Source: an uncultured Clostridia bacterium | GTDB taxonomy: Bacteria; Bacillota; Clostridia; Christensenellales; Borkfalkiaceae | Reading direction: 5' to 3' | Assembly: GCA_944354125.1 (NCBI GenBank) | Contig: CALVPT010000004.1 | Coordinates: 1 to 64,000 of the forward strand | Length of the DNA: 64,000 nucleotides | Shown here: positions 35,811 to 45,013 of the stretch, in pieces | How positions within the stretch are numbered: the first letter of the stretch is position 1 | Layout: the number at the start of each line of letters is the position of its first letter | Program-made: the position numbers and the translations under genes | The notes under the pieces: generated by a model | Database searches by the model: none | What the model saw: only the letters and a program-made list of their open reading frames with translations | Told to the model about the DNA's origin: nothing

Positions 35811-37892
35811 TTACTCTGTCTTTGAAGTTTTTGCGCTTGCCGTCGACTTTCTTGTCGTCTTTTTTCTCGTCGTTCTGACGGGTTTGACTTCGCCGTCCAG
35901 CCCCTCGGGTACGGGCACTTCGGGCACGTGCGAGAAGTCGTTCTTTGCCGCCTTGTGCTCCCTCTTTGCGCGTGAGATTGCCGACTTTTTCTTTTTGTTT
36001 TCCGCCTCGGTGCTCTCGTGATAGGGTATTTCGAATATTACCGCCTCGAAGGGACGGAGCGTGAACGTGCACCTGTACGGTCTGCCGTTGCACAGCGCCT
36101 TTTCCGCCTCCACCTCGAGCGTATCGTCGCCGGGATAGGACGAGAATATGCGCTTGTATTTGCCGTCTACGGGCGCGCCCACGCCGTAACTTTCGTACTG
36201 CACGGGCGTCATGTTGCAGACGAATATAAGTCCGTCATTGTAGTTCCAGGGGTTGCGGCGGATAAATGAGAATATGGAACGCTGAACGTCGCCGCTTTCA
36301 ATCCATTCGAAAGACTGCCAGCTGGTGTCGTTATGAAGCACGGGACGTTCTTTATAGAGGTGCAGGAGCGCCCTGTAGCAGTCCATTACGTCCCTGTGTC
36401 CGGGGTCGTCGCAGAGGTGCCAGTCAAGGCTGACCTTATAGTACCACTCGTTAATCTGCGCGAAGTCCTGACCCATAAAGAGCAACTTCTTGCCGGGGTG
36501 ACCCATCATCATCGTATAGAAACACTTGAGGCCGCCGAGCTTATCCATATTGTTTCCGGGCATCTTGGTGTACATGCTGCCCTTGCCGTATACGACCTCG
36601 TCGTGCGAGAGCACGAGTATATAGTGCTCGTCAAAGACATATTCCGTGGGGTGCGTCATCAGATAGTGGTGATATTTGCGGTATACGGGGTCTTTCTTTA
36701 TGTAGCTGAGCGTTTCGTTCATCCAGCCCATATCCCACTTGAGCCCGAAGCCCAGACCGCCGTCCTTTGCAGGCTTTGTGACGCCGGCGAGTATGGAGCT
36801 GTCCTCCGCGATGATGAACGCGTCCGTACGGCTCCTTAAGACGCTGTTGAGGTGACGGAAAAATTCAAAGCTCTCGAGGTTCCAGTCGCCTCCGTCCTTA
36901 TTAGGACGCCATTCCTTTCTGCCGAAGGAGCAATAGAGCATTGCCGCAACCGCGTCCGCGCGGAGGGCGTCGATATGATACTTATTGACCCAGAAGAACG
37001 CCGACGCGATGAGGAAGTTGGAGACCTCCTTCTTGCCGAGGTCGAACGCCTTTGTGCCCCATTCGGGGTATTCCGCCCTGAGGGGGTCGGCGTATTCATA
37101 GAGCGGCGTACCGTCGAAGTTTGCAAGGCCGAAATCGTCCTTGGGGAAGTGCGCGGGCACCCAGTCCAGAATGACGCCTATGCCGTGCTGGTGCATATAG
37201 TCGACGAAGTACATGAAGTCCTGGGGAGAGCCATACCTTGCCGTGGGACAGAAATAGCCCGTCACCTGATATCCCCACGACGGGTCGAAGGGATATTCGC
37301 ATATGCCCATTACCTCTATGTGCGTATAGCCCATATACTGCACGTATTCGCACAGCTCGTGAGCGAGACGGCGATAGTCGAGGAACTGATCCTCGTCCCA
37401 CCACTTTTCGGTATCCTTCTTCCAGCTGCCGAGGTGCACCTCGTACACCGCCATGGGCTTTTCGAGATAGTTTTCGTCCTTTTTTGCCTTCATATAGTCG
37501 CCGTCGCCCCACTCGTAGGTGGAGAGATTTGTGACTATAGAGGCGTTTGCAGGGCGCTTTTCGCTGCCGTACTCATAGGGGTCTATTTTATAGACCTCGC
37601 TTCCGTCCGCCCTTACGACGAGGAATTTATACTTTACCCCTTCGCACATTCCGGGGACGAACAGCTCCCAGATGCTGTCGTCTACCTTTTCCATTATGTC
37701 GCGCCAGGGCGTCCAGCCGTTGCCGTCGGAGACGACGCAGACAGCCCTCGCGCTGGGCGCCCACAGCACGAAGTGAGTGCCGCGCACGCCATTGATTTCG
37801 CGAATGTGCGCTCCCATCTTTTCATACAGCTCGTAATGCGTGCCGTGATGGAAAAGATATCTGTCCAAATCGCCGAAAAATCTGTTGTCCAT
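35811..37892 (-). CDS. glgB: 1,4-alpha-glucan branching enzyme
   Basis: GlgB makes the alpha-1,6 branches of glycogen. The 693-residue protein has the N-terminal CBM48-like domain (HFVLWAPSARAVCVV) and the GH13 barrel with nucleophile Asp in ALRADAVAAMLY, Glu in FIIAEDSS and Asp in VLSHDEVVYGKGSM, all intact. After about residue 625 an unusual tail of roughly 65 residues, rich in Lys, Arg, Ser and Thr, follows the family end; it may bind glucan or nucleic acid, or be disordered. It lies 30 bp after the GH13 amylase. No glgC, glgA or glgP is in the window. Confidence 0.94.
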   Translation of the reverse strand: MDNRFFGDLDRYLFHHGTHYELYEKMGAHIREINGVRGTHFVLWAPSARAVCVVSDGNGWTPWRDIMEKVDDSIWELFVPGMCEGVKYKFLVVRADGSEVYKIDPYEYGSEKRPANASIVTNLSTYEWGDGDYMKAKKDENYLEKPMAVYEVHLGSWKKDTEKWWDEDQFLDYRRLAHELCEYVQYMGYTHIEVMGICEYPFDPSWGYQVTGYFCPTARYGSPQDFMYFVDYMHQHGIGVILDWVPAHFPKDDFGLANFDGTPLYEYADPLRAEYPEWGTKAFDLGKKEVSNFLIASAFFWVNKYHIDALRADAVAAMLYCSFGRKEWRPNKDGGDWNLESFEFFRHLNSVLRSRTDAFIIAEDSSILAGVTKPAKDGGLGFGLKWDMGWMNETLSYIKKDPVYRKYHHYLMTHPTEYVFDEHYILVLSHDEVVYGKGSMYTKMPGNNMDKLGGLKCFYTMMMGHPGKKLLFMGQDFAQINEWYYKVSLDWHLCDDPGHRDVMDCYRALLHLYKERPVLHNDTSWQSFEWIESGDVQRSIFSFIRRNPWNYNDGLIFVCNMTPVQYESYGVGAPVDGKYKRIFSSYPGDDTLEVEAEKALCNGRPYRCTFTLRPFEAVIFEIPYHESTEAENKKKKSAISRAKREHKAAKNDFSHVPEVPVPEGLDGEVKPVRTTRKKTTRKSTASAKTSKTE

Positions 37893-37922
37893 ATTGTTCC
37901 CCCTGATATATATTAAACTTTT

Positions 37923-39971
37923 TTAATTGTCCTTTTTTTCAAAGCTCTTGTAGTAGACGCAGCCGCTCTTTGGCGCGAGCGTCAAGGGTAATCTGCCGAA
38001 AGTTACCTCGGCAATCTGGTCATAAGTGCCGTACTCGGCGCCCACCGAGTACTTGAGTCTGAGCGAGCCGTGCCGCTCCCCCGTGACTACCCATACGGGC
38101 ACGCCTATCTTGACTTCCTTATCGCCCGCATTTATGGCGATTATCGCACAGTCGTCCCTGTCGAACCTGCCGTAGACGATGTATCCGTTGCCGGCATCGA
38201 GCGGAACAACCGAACCTAGGCGCAGGCACTTTATCTGCTTTCTCAGCTCTATCGCGCTCTTGTGCATGTCGTACACTTCCCATTCCTCTATGCCCCAGGG
38301 AAACGTCCTCCTGCTGTCGGGGTCGGTCCAGCCGACCTGACCTACTTCGTCGCCGTAGTAGATTGCAGGGCTGCCCGGCCAGGTCATCTGAATGAGCACC
38401 GCGAGAAAGAGTATGCGCGTATCCGTGCCCATCGACGCCGCCTCGCCGCCCATAGACTTGAGCGTGCCCACCATGCGGTTTGTCCTTGTGAGGAAGCGCG
38501 AATGGTCGTGATTGGAAAGCTGATTTATCGCGCTGTCGAGCGAGGGACGGGGAAAGGTTGCCATATTCTTGAACATGCTTGCAAAGAATTCCTTGCCGTC
38601 GTATAGCTTGCCGCCGTCGAACGCGTGTGAGTGCTTTTCCATGCCCGTGAGAAACCACGTTACGGGCTCCATGAAGGCATCGTAATTCATTACGGAGTCC
38701 CACTCGCCGCCGTTGAGCCACGCCGAAGGGTTGCCGTAGTGTTCGGCAAATATGAAGGCGTCGGGATTGGACGCCATGACCCTTTCTTTGAATTTCTTCC
38801 AGAATTTATGGTTGAACTTTTCGCTGTGACCGAGGTCGGCTGCGACGTCGAGTCTCCAACCGTCGGCAAAGAAGGGCTTGGAAACCCACTTTTCGCCCAC
38901 CTTCATTATTTTTTCTACCAGCTCGTCGCTCTCCTCATAGTTGAGCTTTGGAAGAGTCGTATAGCCCCACCAGCCCTCGTATTCGCTGTTGGCTATGTCG
39001 GGTCTTTTGAACTTGAAGTACTTGCGGTATTTGCTGTCCACAGACTGATATGCACCCAGCTTATACCCCGGCTTATTCAAATATATGCCCTCCCTGTCCA
39101 TCCACTTATGGAAGGAGCCGCAGTGATTGAACACGCCGTCGACGACTACCTTAATGCCGCGGGCGTGCATCTTCCTTACAAGCCCGGCAAAGTATTCGTT
39201 CGACCGCTCGAGATTGGTCTTATCCGTCACCCTGCGGATGTACTTGGGGGCATAGCCGTTGTGCTTTTCCCAGTCCTCCATCTTATGGTCGAGGTCGTGC
39301 TCGATTATGGCAAGATGAGGGTCGATGTAGTCATAGTCCTGCGTGTCGTACTTATGGTTTGAGGGCGAGACGAAAAGCGGATTGAAATATACCGCCTCTA
39401 TGCCCAGTTCGGACAGATAGTCGAGCTTTTTTTCGACGCCCTGCAGGTCGCCGCCGTAAAAGCAGTTTACGTCCAGCGTGCCGGGCAGCTGATACCAGTC
39501 CTTAATCTTTCTGGAATGGCCGCCCGTATAGTAGTACTCGTTGTCCTCGACGTCGTTATTTGGGTTGCCGTTGCAGAATCGGTCGCAGTATATCTGGTAG
39601 AACACCCTGCCCTTTGCCCAGTCGGGCACGGAAAACCCGGGAACAAACGAAAAGTTATATTCCGCCTGATTGTTGTTGACGGCACCGAGGCGGTTATAGT
39701 ACACCTCGTCATTGTCGTCTTCGAGCTTGAAATAGTAGCTTACGGGACGCACTCCGCAGGTAAAACTTGCCGTGTAGTAATCAAAAAAATCATCCCCGGA
39801 GTTTTTGTCTTTCTTCATGAGGATGGTCTTGTTGCCGAGTATGAGAAATACCCTCAGAACGTCGCCCTTGAGCGTGCGGAATCTGAGTTTTACCTTGTCC
39901 CCCCTCTTCGGCTCGTAAGGGGTCTTGAACGTAGCCGTCTCGTCTGTAAATAACGCCTGTCTGTTAATCAT
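37923..39971 (-). CDS. GH13 alpha-amylase/neopullulanase-type glycosidase
   Basis: The 682-residue cytosolic enzyme has an N-terminal starch-binding domain (about 1-125) and a GH13 barrel with catalytic Asp in DGWRLDVAADLGH, Glu in AFIFAEHYG and Asp in LSNHDHSRFL. The YQIYCDRFCNG region and the N-terminal domain suggest a GH13 cyclomaltodextrinase/neopullulanase-like group that hydrolyses maltodextrins. It heads a two-gene unit with glgB, consistent with glycogen or maltodextrin turnover. Its own promoter is TTGACT-17-TACAAT. Confidence 0.88.
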   Translation of the reverse strand: MINRQALFTDETATFKTPYEPKRGDKVKLRFRTLKGDVLRVFLILGNKTILMKKDKNSGDDFFDYYTASFTCGVRPVSYYFKLEDDNDEVYYNRLGAVNNNQAEYNFSFVPGFSVPDWAKGRVFYQIYCDRFCNGNPNNDVEDNEYYYTGGHSRKIKDWYQLPGTLDVNCFYGGDLQGVEKKLDYLSELGIEAVYFNPLFVSPSNHKYDTQDYDYIDPHLAIIEHDLDHKMEDWEKHNGYAPKYIRRVTDKTNLERSNEYFAGLVRKMHARGIKVVVDGVFNHCGSFHKWMDREGIYLNKPGYKLGAYQSVDSKYRKYFKFKRPDIANSEYEGWWGYTTLPKLNYEESDELVEKIMKVGEKWVSKPFFADGWRLDVAADLGHSEKFNHKFWKKFKERVMASNPDAFIFAEHYGNPSAWLNGGEWDSVMNYDAFMEPVTWFLTGMEKHSHAFDGGKLYDGKEFFASMFKNMATFPRPSLDSAINQLSNHDHSRFLTRTNRMVGTLKSMGGEAASMGTDTRILFLAVLIQMTWPGSPAIYYGDEVGQVGWTDPDSRRTFPWGIEEWEVYDMHKSAIELRKQIKCLRLGSVVPLDAGNGYIVYGRFDRDDCAIIAINAGDKEVKIGVPVWVVTGERHGSLRLKYSVGAEYGTYDQIAEVTFGRLPLTLAPKSGCVYYKSFEKKDN

Positions 39972-40027
39972 AGAAATCCGATAATAATGTAGCTTTATCG
40001 CCCTGAATATATGTATTTTACCCTAAA

Positions 40028-40122
40028 ATTGTAACACGTAACCATATCAAAGTCAATAGTTTAAAAAATTAAAAAACTTGTATTTGCGTTACATTGACAT
40101 TGTTTTTTTCATATGATAATAT
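40028..40122. promoter_or_regulatory. Divergent promoters of the GH13 gene (-) and yitT-like gene (+)
   Basis: Minus: TTGACT (40051-40056), 17 bp, TACAAT (40028-40033). Plus: TTGACA (40094-40099) with TAATAT at 17 bp (40117-40122) or GATAAT at 15 bp. Confidence 0.6.
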
Positions 40123-40180
40123 GTTAGACGCATTCGGGCGCAACGCCCCATGACATAACGGTAAAAAAGAGATTAACCGA

Positions 40181-41056
40181 ATGAAAAAACTCGCTTCTGT
40201 TGACAGATCCAAAGTACGCGAATGGCTGTGGACGTTCATTCTGATGAACATAGGCACCCTGTGCCTTGCCGCAGGCGTATACTTCTTCAAATCGCCCAAC
40301 CACTTCGCTACGGGCGGCGTCAGCGGCATCTCGATAATCCTGGCTGACTATCTGCCGCTAAAGCAGTCCGACCTTATAATGATTATAAACGCGGCGCTAA
40401 TCGTCGTCGGCTTTATATTCCTAGGCAAGGGCTGCACATTCAAGACAATGTACTGCTCCCTCGTATACTCGGGCGAGAATATGCTGTTCGAAAGACTTGT
40501 ACCCCTCTCCCAGCCGCTCACCGACCAGCCGTTCATGGAACTTGTTTACGCCATGCTTCTGACGGGCGTAGGCAGCGCGATAATATTCAACTGCAAGGCG
40601 ACCTCGGGCGGAACGGACATAGTCGCACTCATACTCAAAAAGTATACCAACATAAACACGGGCAGAGCTCTTTTAATCTCCGACGTTGCCATTGCCTGCT
40701 GTGCCTTTCTGTTCGGCATTCAGGCGGGACTCTATTCCGTCCTAGGCCTCTTTGCCAAGGCATTCATAATCGACGGCGTCATAGAAAACATAGGCAAGAG
40801 CAAGTGCCTTACAATAATCACCTCCCACCCCGAAGAAATAGGAAAATATATAATCGAGGTGATGAAGCGCGACTTTACGCGCTATGACGCTCACGGCGGC
40901 TACACCGAGCAGGATAAGGCAGTACTAGTATGCGTATGCAAGCGCGGAGAAGCCCTGAACATAAAGTCGACGGTCAAAAAGCTGGACCCCACCTCTTTCG
41001 TAATCATAACCGATGCGACTGAGATTGTCGGCAAAGGCTTCCGCGAGGCGCTCTGA
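40181..41056 (+). CDS. YitT family membrane protein
   Basis: The 291-residue protein has five or six N-terminal helices of the DUF161/YitT type (FFKSPNHFATGGVSGISI, NCKATSGGTDIVALILKK) and a C-terminal cytosolic DUF2179 domain (about 205-285, TIITSHPEEIGKYIIEVMKRDFT). Members are common in Firmicutes; function is uncertain, with suggestions of transport. It is the last intact gene of the recombinase element before its right end. Confidence 0.92.
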   Translation: MKKLASVDRSKVREWLWTFILMNIGTLCLAAGVYFFKSPNHFATGGVSGISIILADYLPLKQSDLIMIINAALIVVGFIFLGKGCTFKTMYCSLVYSGENMLFERLVPLSQPLTDQPFMELVYAMLLTGVGSAIIFNCKATSGGTDIVALILKKYTNINTGRALLISDVAIACCAFLFGIQAGLYSVLGLFAKAFIIDGVIENIGKSKCLTIITSHPEEIGKYIIEVMKRDFTRYDAHGGYTEQDKAVLVCVCKRGEALNIKSTVKKLDPTSFVIITDATEIVGKGFREAL

Positions 41057-41095
41057 CGGGCGGCAATATGCCGTAGCCAACGGATAAAAAAATAT

Positions 41096-41124
41096 CAGGC
41101 AGCCTGAACGGCTGCCTGTTTTTA
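41096..41124 (+). terminator. Intrinsic terminator of the yitT-like gene
   Basis: A 9-bp perfect stem (CAGGCAGCC/GGCTGCCTG) with loop TGAAC, then TTTTTATT. Confidence 0.85.
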
Positions 41125-41192
41125 TTGCCCTTGACTTATATAACCGCTCGCATGCTTCCAAGGTTGCATTATGTTCTGATGAAGTCAAGAAA

Positions 41193-41218
41193 GGGGGCTT
41201 CGCATTGGCGGAGCCCCC
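41193..41218. terminator. Short hairpin after the truncated membrane gene
   Basis: GGGGGCT (41193-41199) pairs with AGCCCCC (41212-41218). It lies just past the stop of the truncated minus-strand frame, where it would be that gene's terminator. Confidence 0.45.
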
Positions 41219-41225
41219 TGAAGTT

Positions 41226-41437
41226 TTACTTTATGGTGTTCTTTCTCTTTATCTGCCTTGAAATGGCATATATTTCAAGCCCTGCGCCCAACGCCGAGAA
41301 CACGAGCGTGAGCAACATATCGGCAATTATGAGACCAGAGAACGAGGAATCGCCCATGAGCAGGACGAACGCGTCCCAGGCAGAGATAATGAGACCTGCC
41401 TGCGGCGCCGATTGAATCGGCGCCGCTAATTACATTA
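41226..41437 (-). pseudogene. C-terminal remnant of a small membrane protein
   Basis: A minus-strand frame ending at TAA 41228-41226 encodes AGLIISAWDAFVLLMGDSSF and then ADMLLTLVFSALGAGLEIYA, followed by a basic end (RQIKRKNTIK). It has two membrane-like segments and its own terminator, but no upstream start: the frame opens at a stop next to a GGCGCC-GATTCAATC-type inverted repeat (41402-41423). It looks like the truncated tail of a conserved membrane protein next to the right element end. Confidence 0.5.
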
Positions 41438-41442
41438 TTGCC

Positions 41443-41679
41443 TTATTCAGCATTTTGCCGATTATTGCGCGGCATTATTCCCTTAGCCCATTTCCGCTTT
41501 CCGAGACTTATGTATCCCTTGCCTAAACTCCTCCGCCTTTTCCCATAAATAACCTGCTCCGTAGCTCCCGTTGGACCCGTTGCTCCCGTTGCGCCTGTTA
41601 TGCCCGTCATTATATATTTATAAACTATGCGCTGCGGACAGCCGCAACAAATGCGCGTATATCTGAAATCGTCTTTCAT
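41443..41679 (-). pseudogene. 5' part of the split collagen-like gene, running into the element
   Basis: The ATG at 41679 follows GGGAGA. The frame encodes a 23-residue head with Cys pair CCGC, then [16 protein letters not shown], and passes the attR core at codon 40. After that it reads element sequence (EQVIYGKRRRSLG onward) to a stop at 41443. Only 41679-41562 (39 codons plus AC) belongs to the original gene. Removing the element continues it with [12 protein letters not shown] from 29851. As it stands it would make a 78-residue hybrid. Confidence 0.75.
41541..41580. promoter_or_regulatory. attR-like junction
   Basis: On the minus strand: collagen-like GGAG, core CTAC (41564-41561), G, then GAGCAGGTTATTTATGGGAA (41559-41540). 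The inner half mirrors the attL half site at 18 of 20 positions. Confidence 0.7.
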
Positions 41680-41712
41680 AATATGTTCTCCCGAACTTTT
41701 TTATTTACATTA

Positions 41713-41721
41713 TATTTTATG
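41713..41721 (-). promoter_or_regulatory. Possible SigE/SigK-type -10 box of the collagen-like gene
   Basis: CATAAAATA fits the mother-cell -10 pattern CATANNNTA and lies 33 bp before the ATG. No convincing -35 element was found at the standard distance, so this is suggestive only. Confidence 0.35.
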
Positions 41722-41752
41722 CAGCCGATATAGGTTACTTTTAATTCCGTCG

Positions 41753-41836
41753 GGGCATATGCAGGACATAATTGCATAAAACCGAGCAAAAAAATGCCAT
41801 AAAAGTCTGTTAAAAAAGCTGGGCATATGCTATAAT
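41753..41836 (+). promoter_or_regulatory. Promoter region with two GGGCATATGC copies
   Basis: TATAAT at 41831-41836 with a weak TGTTAA 17 bp upstream. GGGCATATGC occurs at 41753-41762 and again at 41821-41830, directly before the -10. Each holds the 8-bp palindrome GCATATGC, 68 bp apart, so they may be paired operators. Confidence 0.5.
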
Positions 41837-41913
41837 GTACTTATCGGTCATATCCGCGATAAACTGCCGCATTGCGGAATGCGCCTTTCTTCCATTTTTT
41901 ACGGAGCTATGCA

Positions 41914-42699
41914 ATGATAAGAAAATCTTTCTGCGATTTCTTCAGAAACTTCAAGTACTTTTTCACTGCCTGCGGAGTCATATACCTGGTATTCATCATT
42001 ATAATTGCCTCCCTCGTCGGCTTCAGCTTTCAGCTGGTTAAGGCGCTTTCCGCCGATGCCGTGGAGGAAATACGCGTGCTTGCGGACAACATGGTTGCCG
42101 CACTCGGCACCGCTCCGTCGTTTACGGTTGAATTCTACGCCGATTTTACAGACGACGTAATCGCCGTGATAGTAAAGAACATAGACAATTTTGCGGCAAA
42201 ATTCCTGTCCGTTTCGGGCGCGTACATAATTGTGCTTTCGCTGGCATTCACCTATGCGACGAGGCTGTGCAAAAAGAGCATACGCGCCGAGGCGATAAAG
42301 CTGGGCTTTTTCAAATCGCTTGCAGCTAACGCCGCAAGGATAATTACAGCCGCTGTCTTTATGGCGCTTTACTTTTTGATAGCAAATTTGTGGAAATACG
42401 GCATAATACCCCTATGCATTGTCGCTGCTCTGCTGATAATAGCCGAAAACCTGTTTTCGACTTGGCTGATATACTTCAGAAATAAGCCCCTCAGAGAGTT
42501 CATAAACCTAAAAAACACCCTGTCGCTTATCGGCGCTTACCTTGTTATGCTCCTGCTGATGTGCGCGGTAATCTCGCTGTGCACCATATTCCTCGGTCAG
42601 TTCGTATCGCTCATAATAGCCCTGCCTCTGCTTGCATACACTCTCGCAGTTATGGACGGCATCTCTGTCTCCTACTTCGAGGACAGGTTCGGAAAATAA
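41914..42699 (+). CDS. Six-helix membrane protein, function unknown
   Basis: The protein (261 residues from ATG 41914 after GGAG) starts MIRKSFCDFFRNFKYFFTAC. It has helices at about 20-45, 95-117, 140-165, 170-190, 210-235 and 235-255, with basic loops. The outer loop at about 45-95 is acidic. It resembles uncharacterised six-helix membrane proteins of the YesL/YciC type but I cannot assign it. Monocistronic, ending at a strong terminator shared with galE. Confidence 0.65.
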   Translation: MIRKSFCDFFRNFKYFFTACGVIYLVFIIIIASLVGFSFQLVKALSADAVEEIRVLADNMVAALGTAPSFTVEFYADFTDDVIAVIVKNIDNFAAKFLSVSGAYIIVLSLAFTYATRLCKKSIRAEAIKLGFFKSLAANAARIITAAVFMALYFLIANLWKYGIIPLCIVAALLIIAENLFSTWLIYFRNKPLREFINLKNTLSLIGAYLVMLLLMCAVISLCTIFLGQFVSLIIALPLLAYTLAVMDGISVSYFEDRFGK

Positions 42700-42724
42700 A
42701 TTCCATTATTTGCAAACCGATAAA

Positions 42725-42757
42725 ACAGCGCCTCCGAAAGGTTTTCGGAGGCGCTGT
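42725..42757. terminator. Bidirectional terminator between convergent genes
   Basis: A 15-bp perfect stem (42725-42739 and 42743-42757) with a three-base loop, lying between the membrane protein gene and galE. Confidence 0.8.
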
Positions 42758-42860
42758 CTGGTTACTTTTTATATATTTGTCGCCGCTTTGACACACTCGC
42801 AAAAAAATGCGTTAGTTGCGGCATACTGCGGGGGCAATTCAAAAATTTCGCCCTTCAAAG

Positions 42861-43874
42861 TCAGTCCTTATAGCCCTTGGGATTCATCGTCTGCCACTTC
42901 CACAGCGACGAGCACATCTCGTCTATGCCGAGCTTCGCCTCCCAGCCGAGTTCCCTCTTTGCCTTGCTTGCATCGGCATAGCAGGCCGCGATATCGCCAG
43001 GTCTTCTGGGCTTTACCGAATATGGTATCTTATGTCCGCACGCCTTTTCAAATGCGTGAATGACGTCCAGCACCGAATAGCCTATGCCCGTGCCGAGGTT
43101 ATAGACATATACGCCGCTGTTTACTATCCTGTCGATTGCCGCAACGTGGCCTTTTGCAAGGTCGACTACGTGGATATAGTCCCTTACGCCCGTGCCGTCG
43201 GGAGTGGGATAATCGTTGCCGAATACGCCTACTTCCTTGAGTTCGCCTATCGCAACCTTTGAAATGTAGGGCGTGAGATTGTTGGGTATGCCCTGAGGGT
43301 CCTCGCCGATGAGTCCGCTTTCGTGCGCGCCGACGGGATTGAAATATCTTAAGAGCACTACCGTCCACTCCTTATCCGCGGCATACATGTCCGAGAGAAT
43401 CTTCTCCTGATAGAGCTTGCTGGTGCCGTAGGGGTTTGTAGTGCCGCCCGTCTTGCATTCCTCGGTGAGGGGAAGCACCTCGGGGTCGCCGTAGACCGTA
43501 GCCGACGAGGAGAACACTATCCTCTTGCAGCCGTATTCCGCCATGACCTCTACGAGGGCGAGCGTGCCGCCTATGTTGTTATCGTAATAGAGTATGGGCT
43601 TTGCGCAGCTTTCGCCGACTGCCTTGAGCCCTGCAAAGTGAATTACCCAGTCAATCTTGTTTTCGGAGAAAATGCGGCTAAGAAGCGCCTTATCCCTGAC
43701 GTCGCCTTCATAGAGCTTTACGTCCTTGCCGGTAATCTTTTTTACCCTCTCCACGCTCTTGGCGCAGGAATTGTAGAAATTATCTATGACTACGACCTCG
43801 TAGCCCTTTTCAAGCAGTTCGACAAGCGTATGGGAGCCTATATAGCCCGCACCGCCGGTTACAAGAATTTTCAT
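42861..43874 (-). CDS. galE: UDP-glucose 4-epimerase
   Basis: GalE interconverts UDP-galactose and UDP-glucose with bound NAD. The 337-residue protein (ATG 43874 after GGAGGT, spacing 7) has GGAGYIGSH, the catalytic Ser/Thr in [13 protein letters not shown] (Tyr-Lys pair) and the sugar-nucleotide-binding [12 protein letters not shown]. The in-frame ATG at 43889 overlaps the ribosome site and is less likely. Last gene of the galactose operon. Confidence 0.96.
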   Translation of the reverse strand: MKILVTGGAGYIGSHTLVELLEKGYEVVVIDNFYNSCAKSVERVKKITGKDVKLYEGDVRDKALLSRIFSENKIDWVIHFAGLKAVGESCAKPILYYDNNIGGTLALVEVMAEYGCKRIVFSSSATVYGDPEVLPLTEECKTGGTTNPYGTSKLYQEKILSDMYAADKEWTVVLLRYFNPVGAHESGLIGEDPQGIPNNLTPYISKVAIGELKEVGVFGNDYPTPDGTGVRDYIHVVDLAKGHVAAIDRIVNSGVYVYNLGTGIGYSVLDVIHAFEKACGHKIPYSVKPRRPGDIAACYADASKAKRELGWEAKLGIDEMCSSLWKWQTMNPKGYKD

Positions 43875-43897
43875 CGAGTATACCTCCATATCCCTCT

Positions 43898-45013
43898 TTA
43901 AAGTTGAGTCACCGTTATTCCGTCGGCTATTTCGGCGAAATAGAAAGTCGCCCTGTAGCCGATTTTTTCATAATATTTTTCGCCGACGACCTTTTTGAAG
44001 TCCCCGACCGCCTCCCTCTTTACGAGGGATATCGTACAGCCGCCGAAGCCTGCGCCCGTCATTCTCGAGCCGACGCAACCGGGATATGCCTGAGCCGCCT
44101 CCGCAAGGGCGTCGAGTTCGATGCCCGTCACTTCGTAGAGCTCCTTGAGCGACTTGTGGGACGCATTCAGAAGTCCGCCCAGGGCGACGATATCGCCGTT
44201 TTCCATTGCCCTGACCGCGCTTTCGACCCTGGCGCATTCCTCCACCACGTGCTTTGCCCTGTCGTACGCCTTGCCCTCTATGAGGTGTCCGTACTTCTCA
44301 AAAAGGTCTGCTTTGACGTCGGCAAGACAGCTTACTCCCAGCTTGGGAGCAAGGACGGCAAGCGCCTGCTCGCACTCCGCCCTGCGCTCGTTATACTTGC
44401 TCTCGATGAGGTTATGCGGTTTGTTGGTGTTTGCAATGACCAGAGCATAATCACCGAGTTCGAAGGGCACATACTTGCAATTAAGCGTCTTGCAGTCGAG
44501 CAGCATGCACATATTTTTTTTGCCGCACGCCGAGGCGTACTGGTCCATTATGCCGCAGTTGACGCCCGTATATTCGCGCTCCGCCTTCTGTGCGAGCAGA
44601 GCTATTTCTACGGGGTCGATCTTCTCGCCTGCGACCGCCGCGAGAGCGGCAATGGTCGACACCTCTATCGCCGCGGAAGAGGAAAGTCCGCTTCCGAACG
44701 GCACCGTGCAGTCCTGAAGCATATCGCAACCGACAAGCTTATGCCCTGCGCGCTTCCACATGAGTGCACTGCCTGCCTGATAGTTGCCGTACTTTAAATT
44801 ATTGTAACTTTCCAACTTGTGTATGTCAAGCGAAACGCTCTCGTCGAGCGTCGTCCACTTTATGTTTATTTTATCGGTGCCGTTGGGGCGGACATAGACG
44901 GTATTTTTAAGCGACAGCGCAACGGGAAATACCTTGCCGCCGCAGTAGTCGACGTGTTCGCCGATTATGTTTATTCTGCCAGCGGCAGACACCTTATACT
45001 TATATTCAGCCAT
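43898..45013 (-). CDS. galK: Galactokinase
   Basis: GalK phosphorylates galactose at C1. The 371-residue GHMP kinase has the signature [15 protein letters not shown] (12-26), the ATP loop [15 protein letters not shown] and the C-terminal [17 protein letters not shown]. All motifs intact. It overlaps galT by 8 bp and precedes galE. Confidence 0.96.
   Translation of the reverse strand: MAEYKYKVSAAGRINIIGEHVDYCGGKVFPVALSLKNTVYVRPNGTDKINIKWTTLDESVSLDIHKLESYNNLKYGNYQAGSALMWKRAGHKLVGCDMLQDCTVPFGSGLSSSAAIEVSTIAALAAVAGEKIDPVEIALLAQKAEREYTGVNCGIMDQYASACGKKNMCMLLDCKTLNCKYVPFELGDYALVIANTNKPHNLIESKYNERRAECEQALAVLAPKLGVSCLADVKADLFEKYGHLIEGKAYDRAKHVVEECARVESAVRAMENGDIVALGGLLNASHKSLKELYEVTGIELDALAEAAQAYPGCVGSRMTGAGFGGCTISLVKREAVGDFKKVVGEKYYEKIGYRATFYFAEIADGITVTQL

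Noticed and set aside
41125..41415. Plus-strand 96-residue frame
   Set aside because: It overlaps the yitT terminator region and is antisense to the better-supported membrane-protein remnant.
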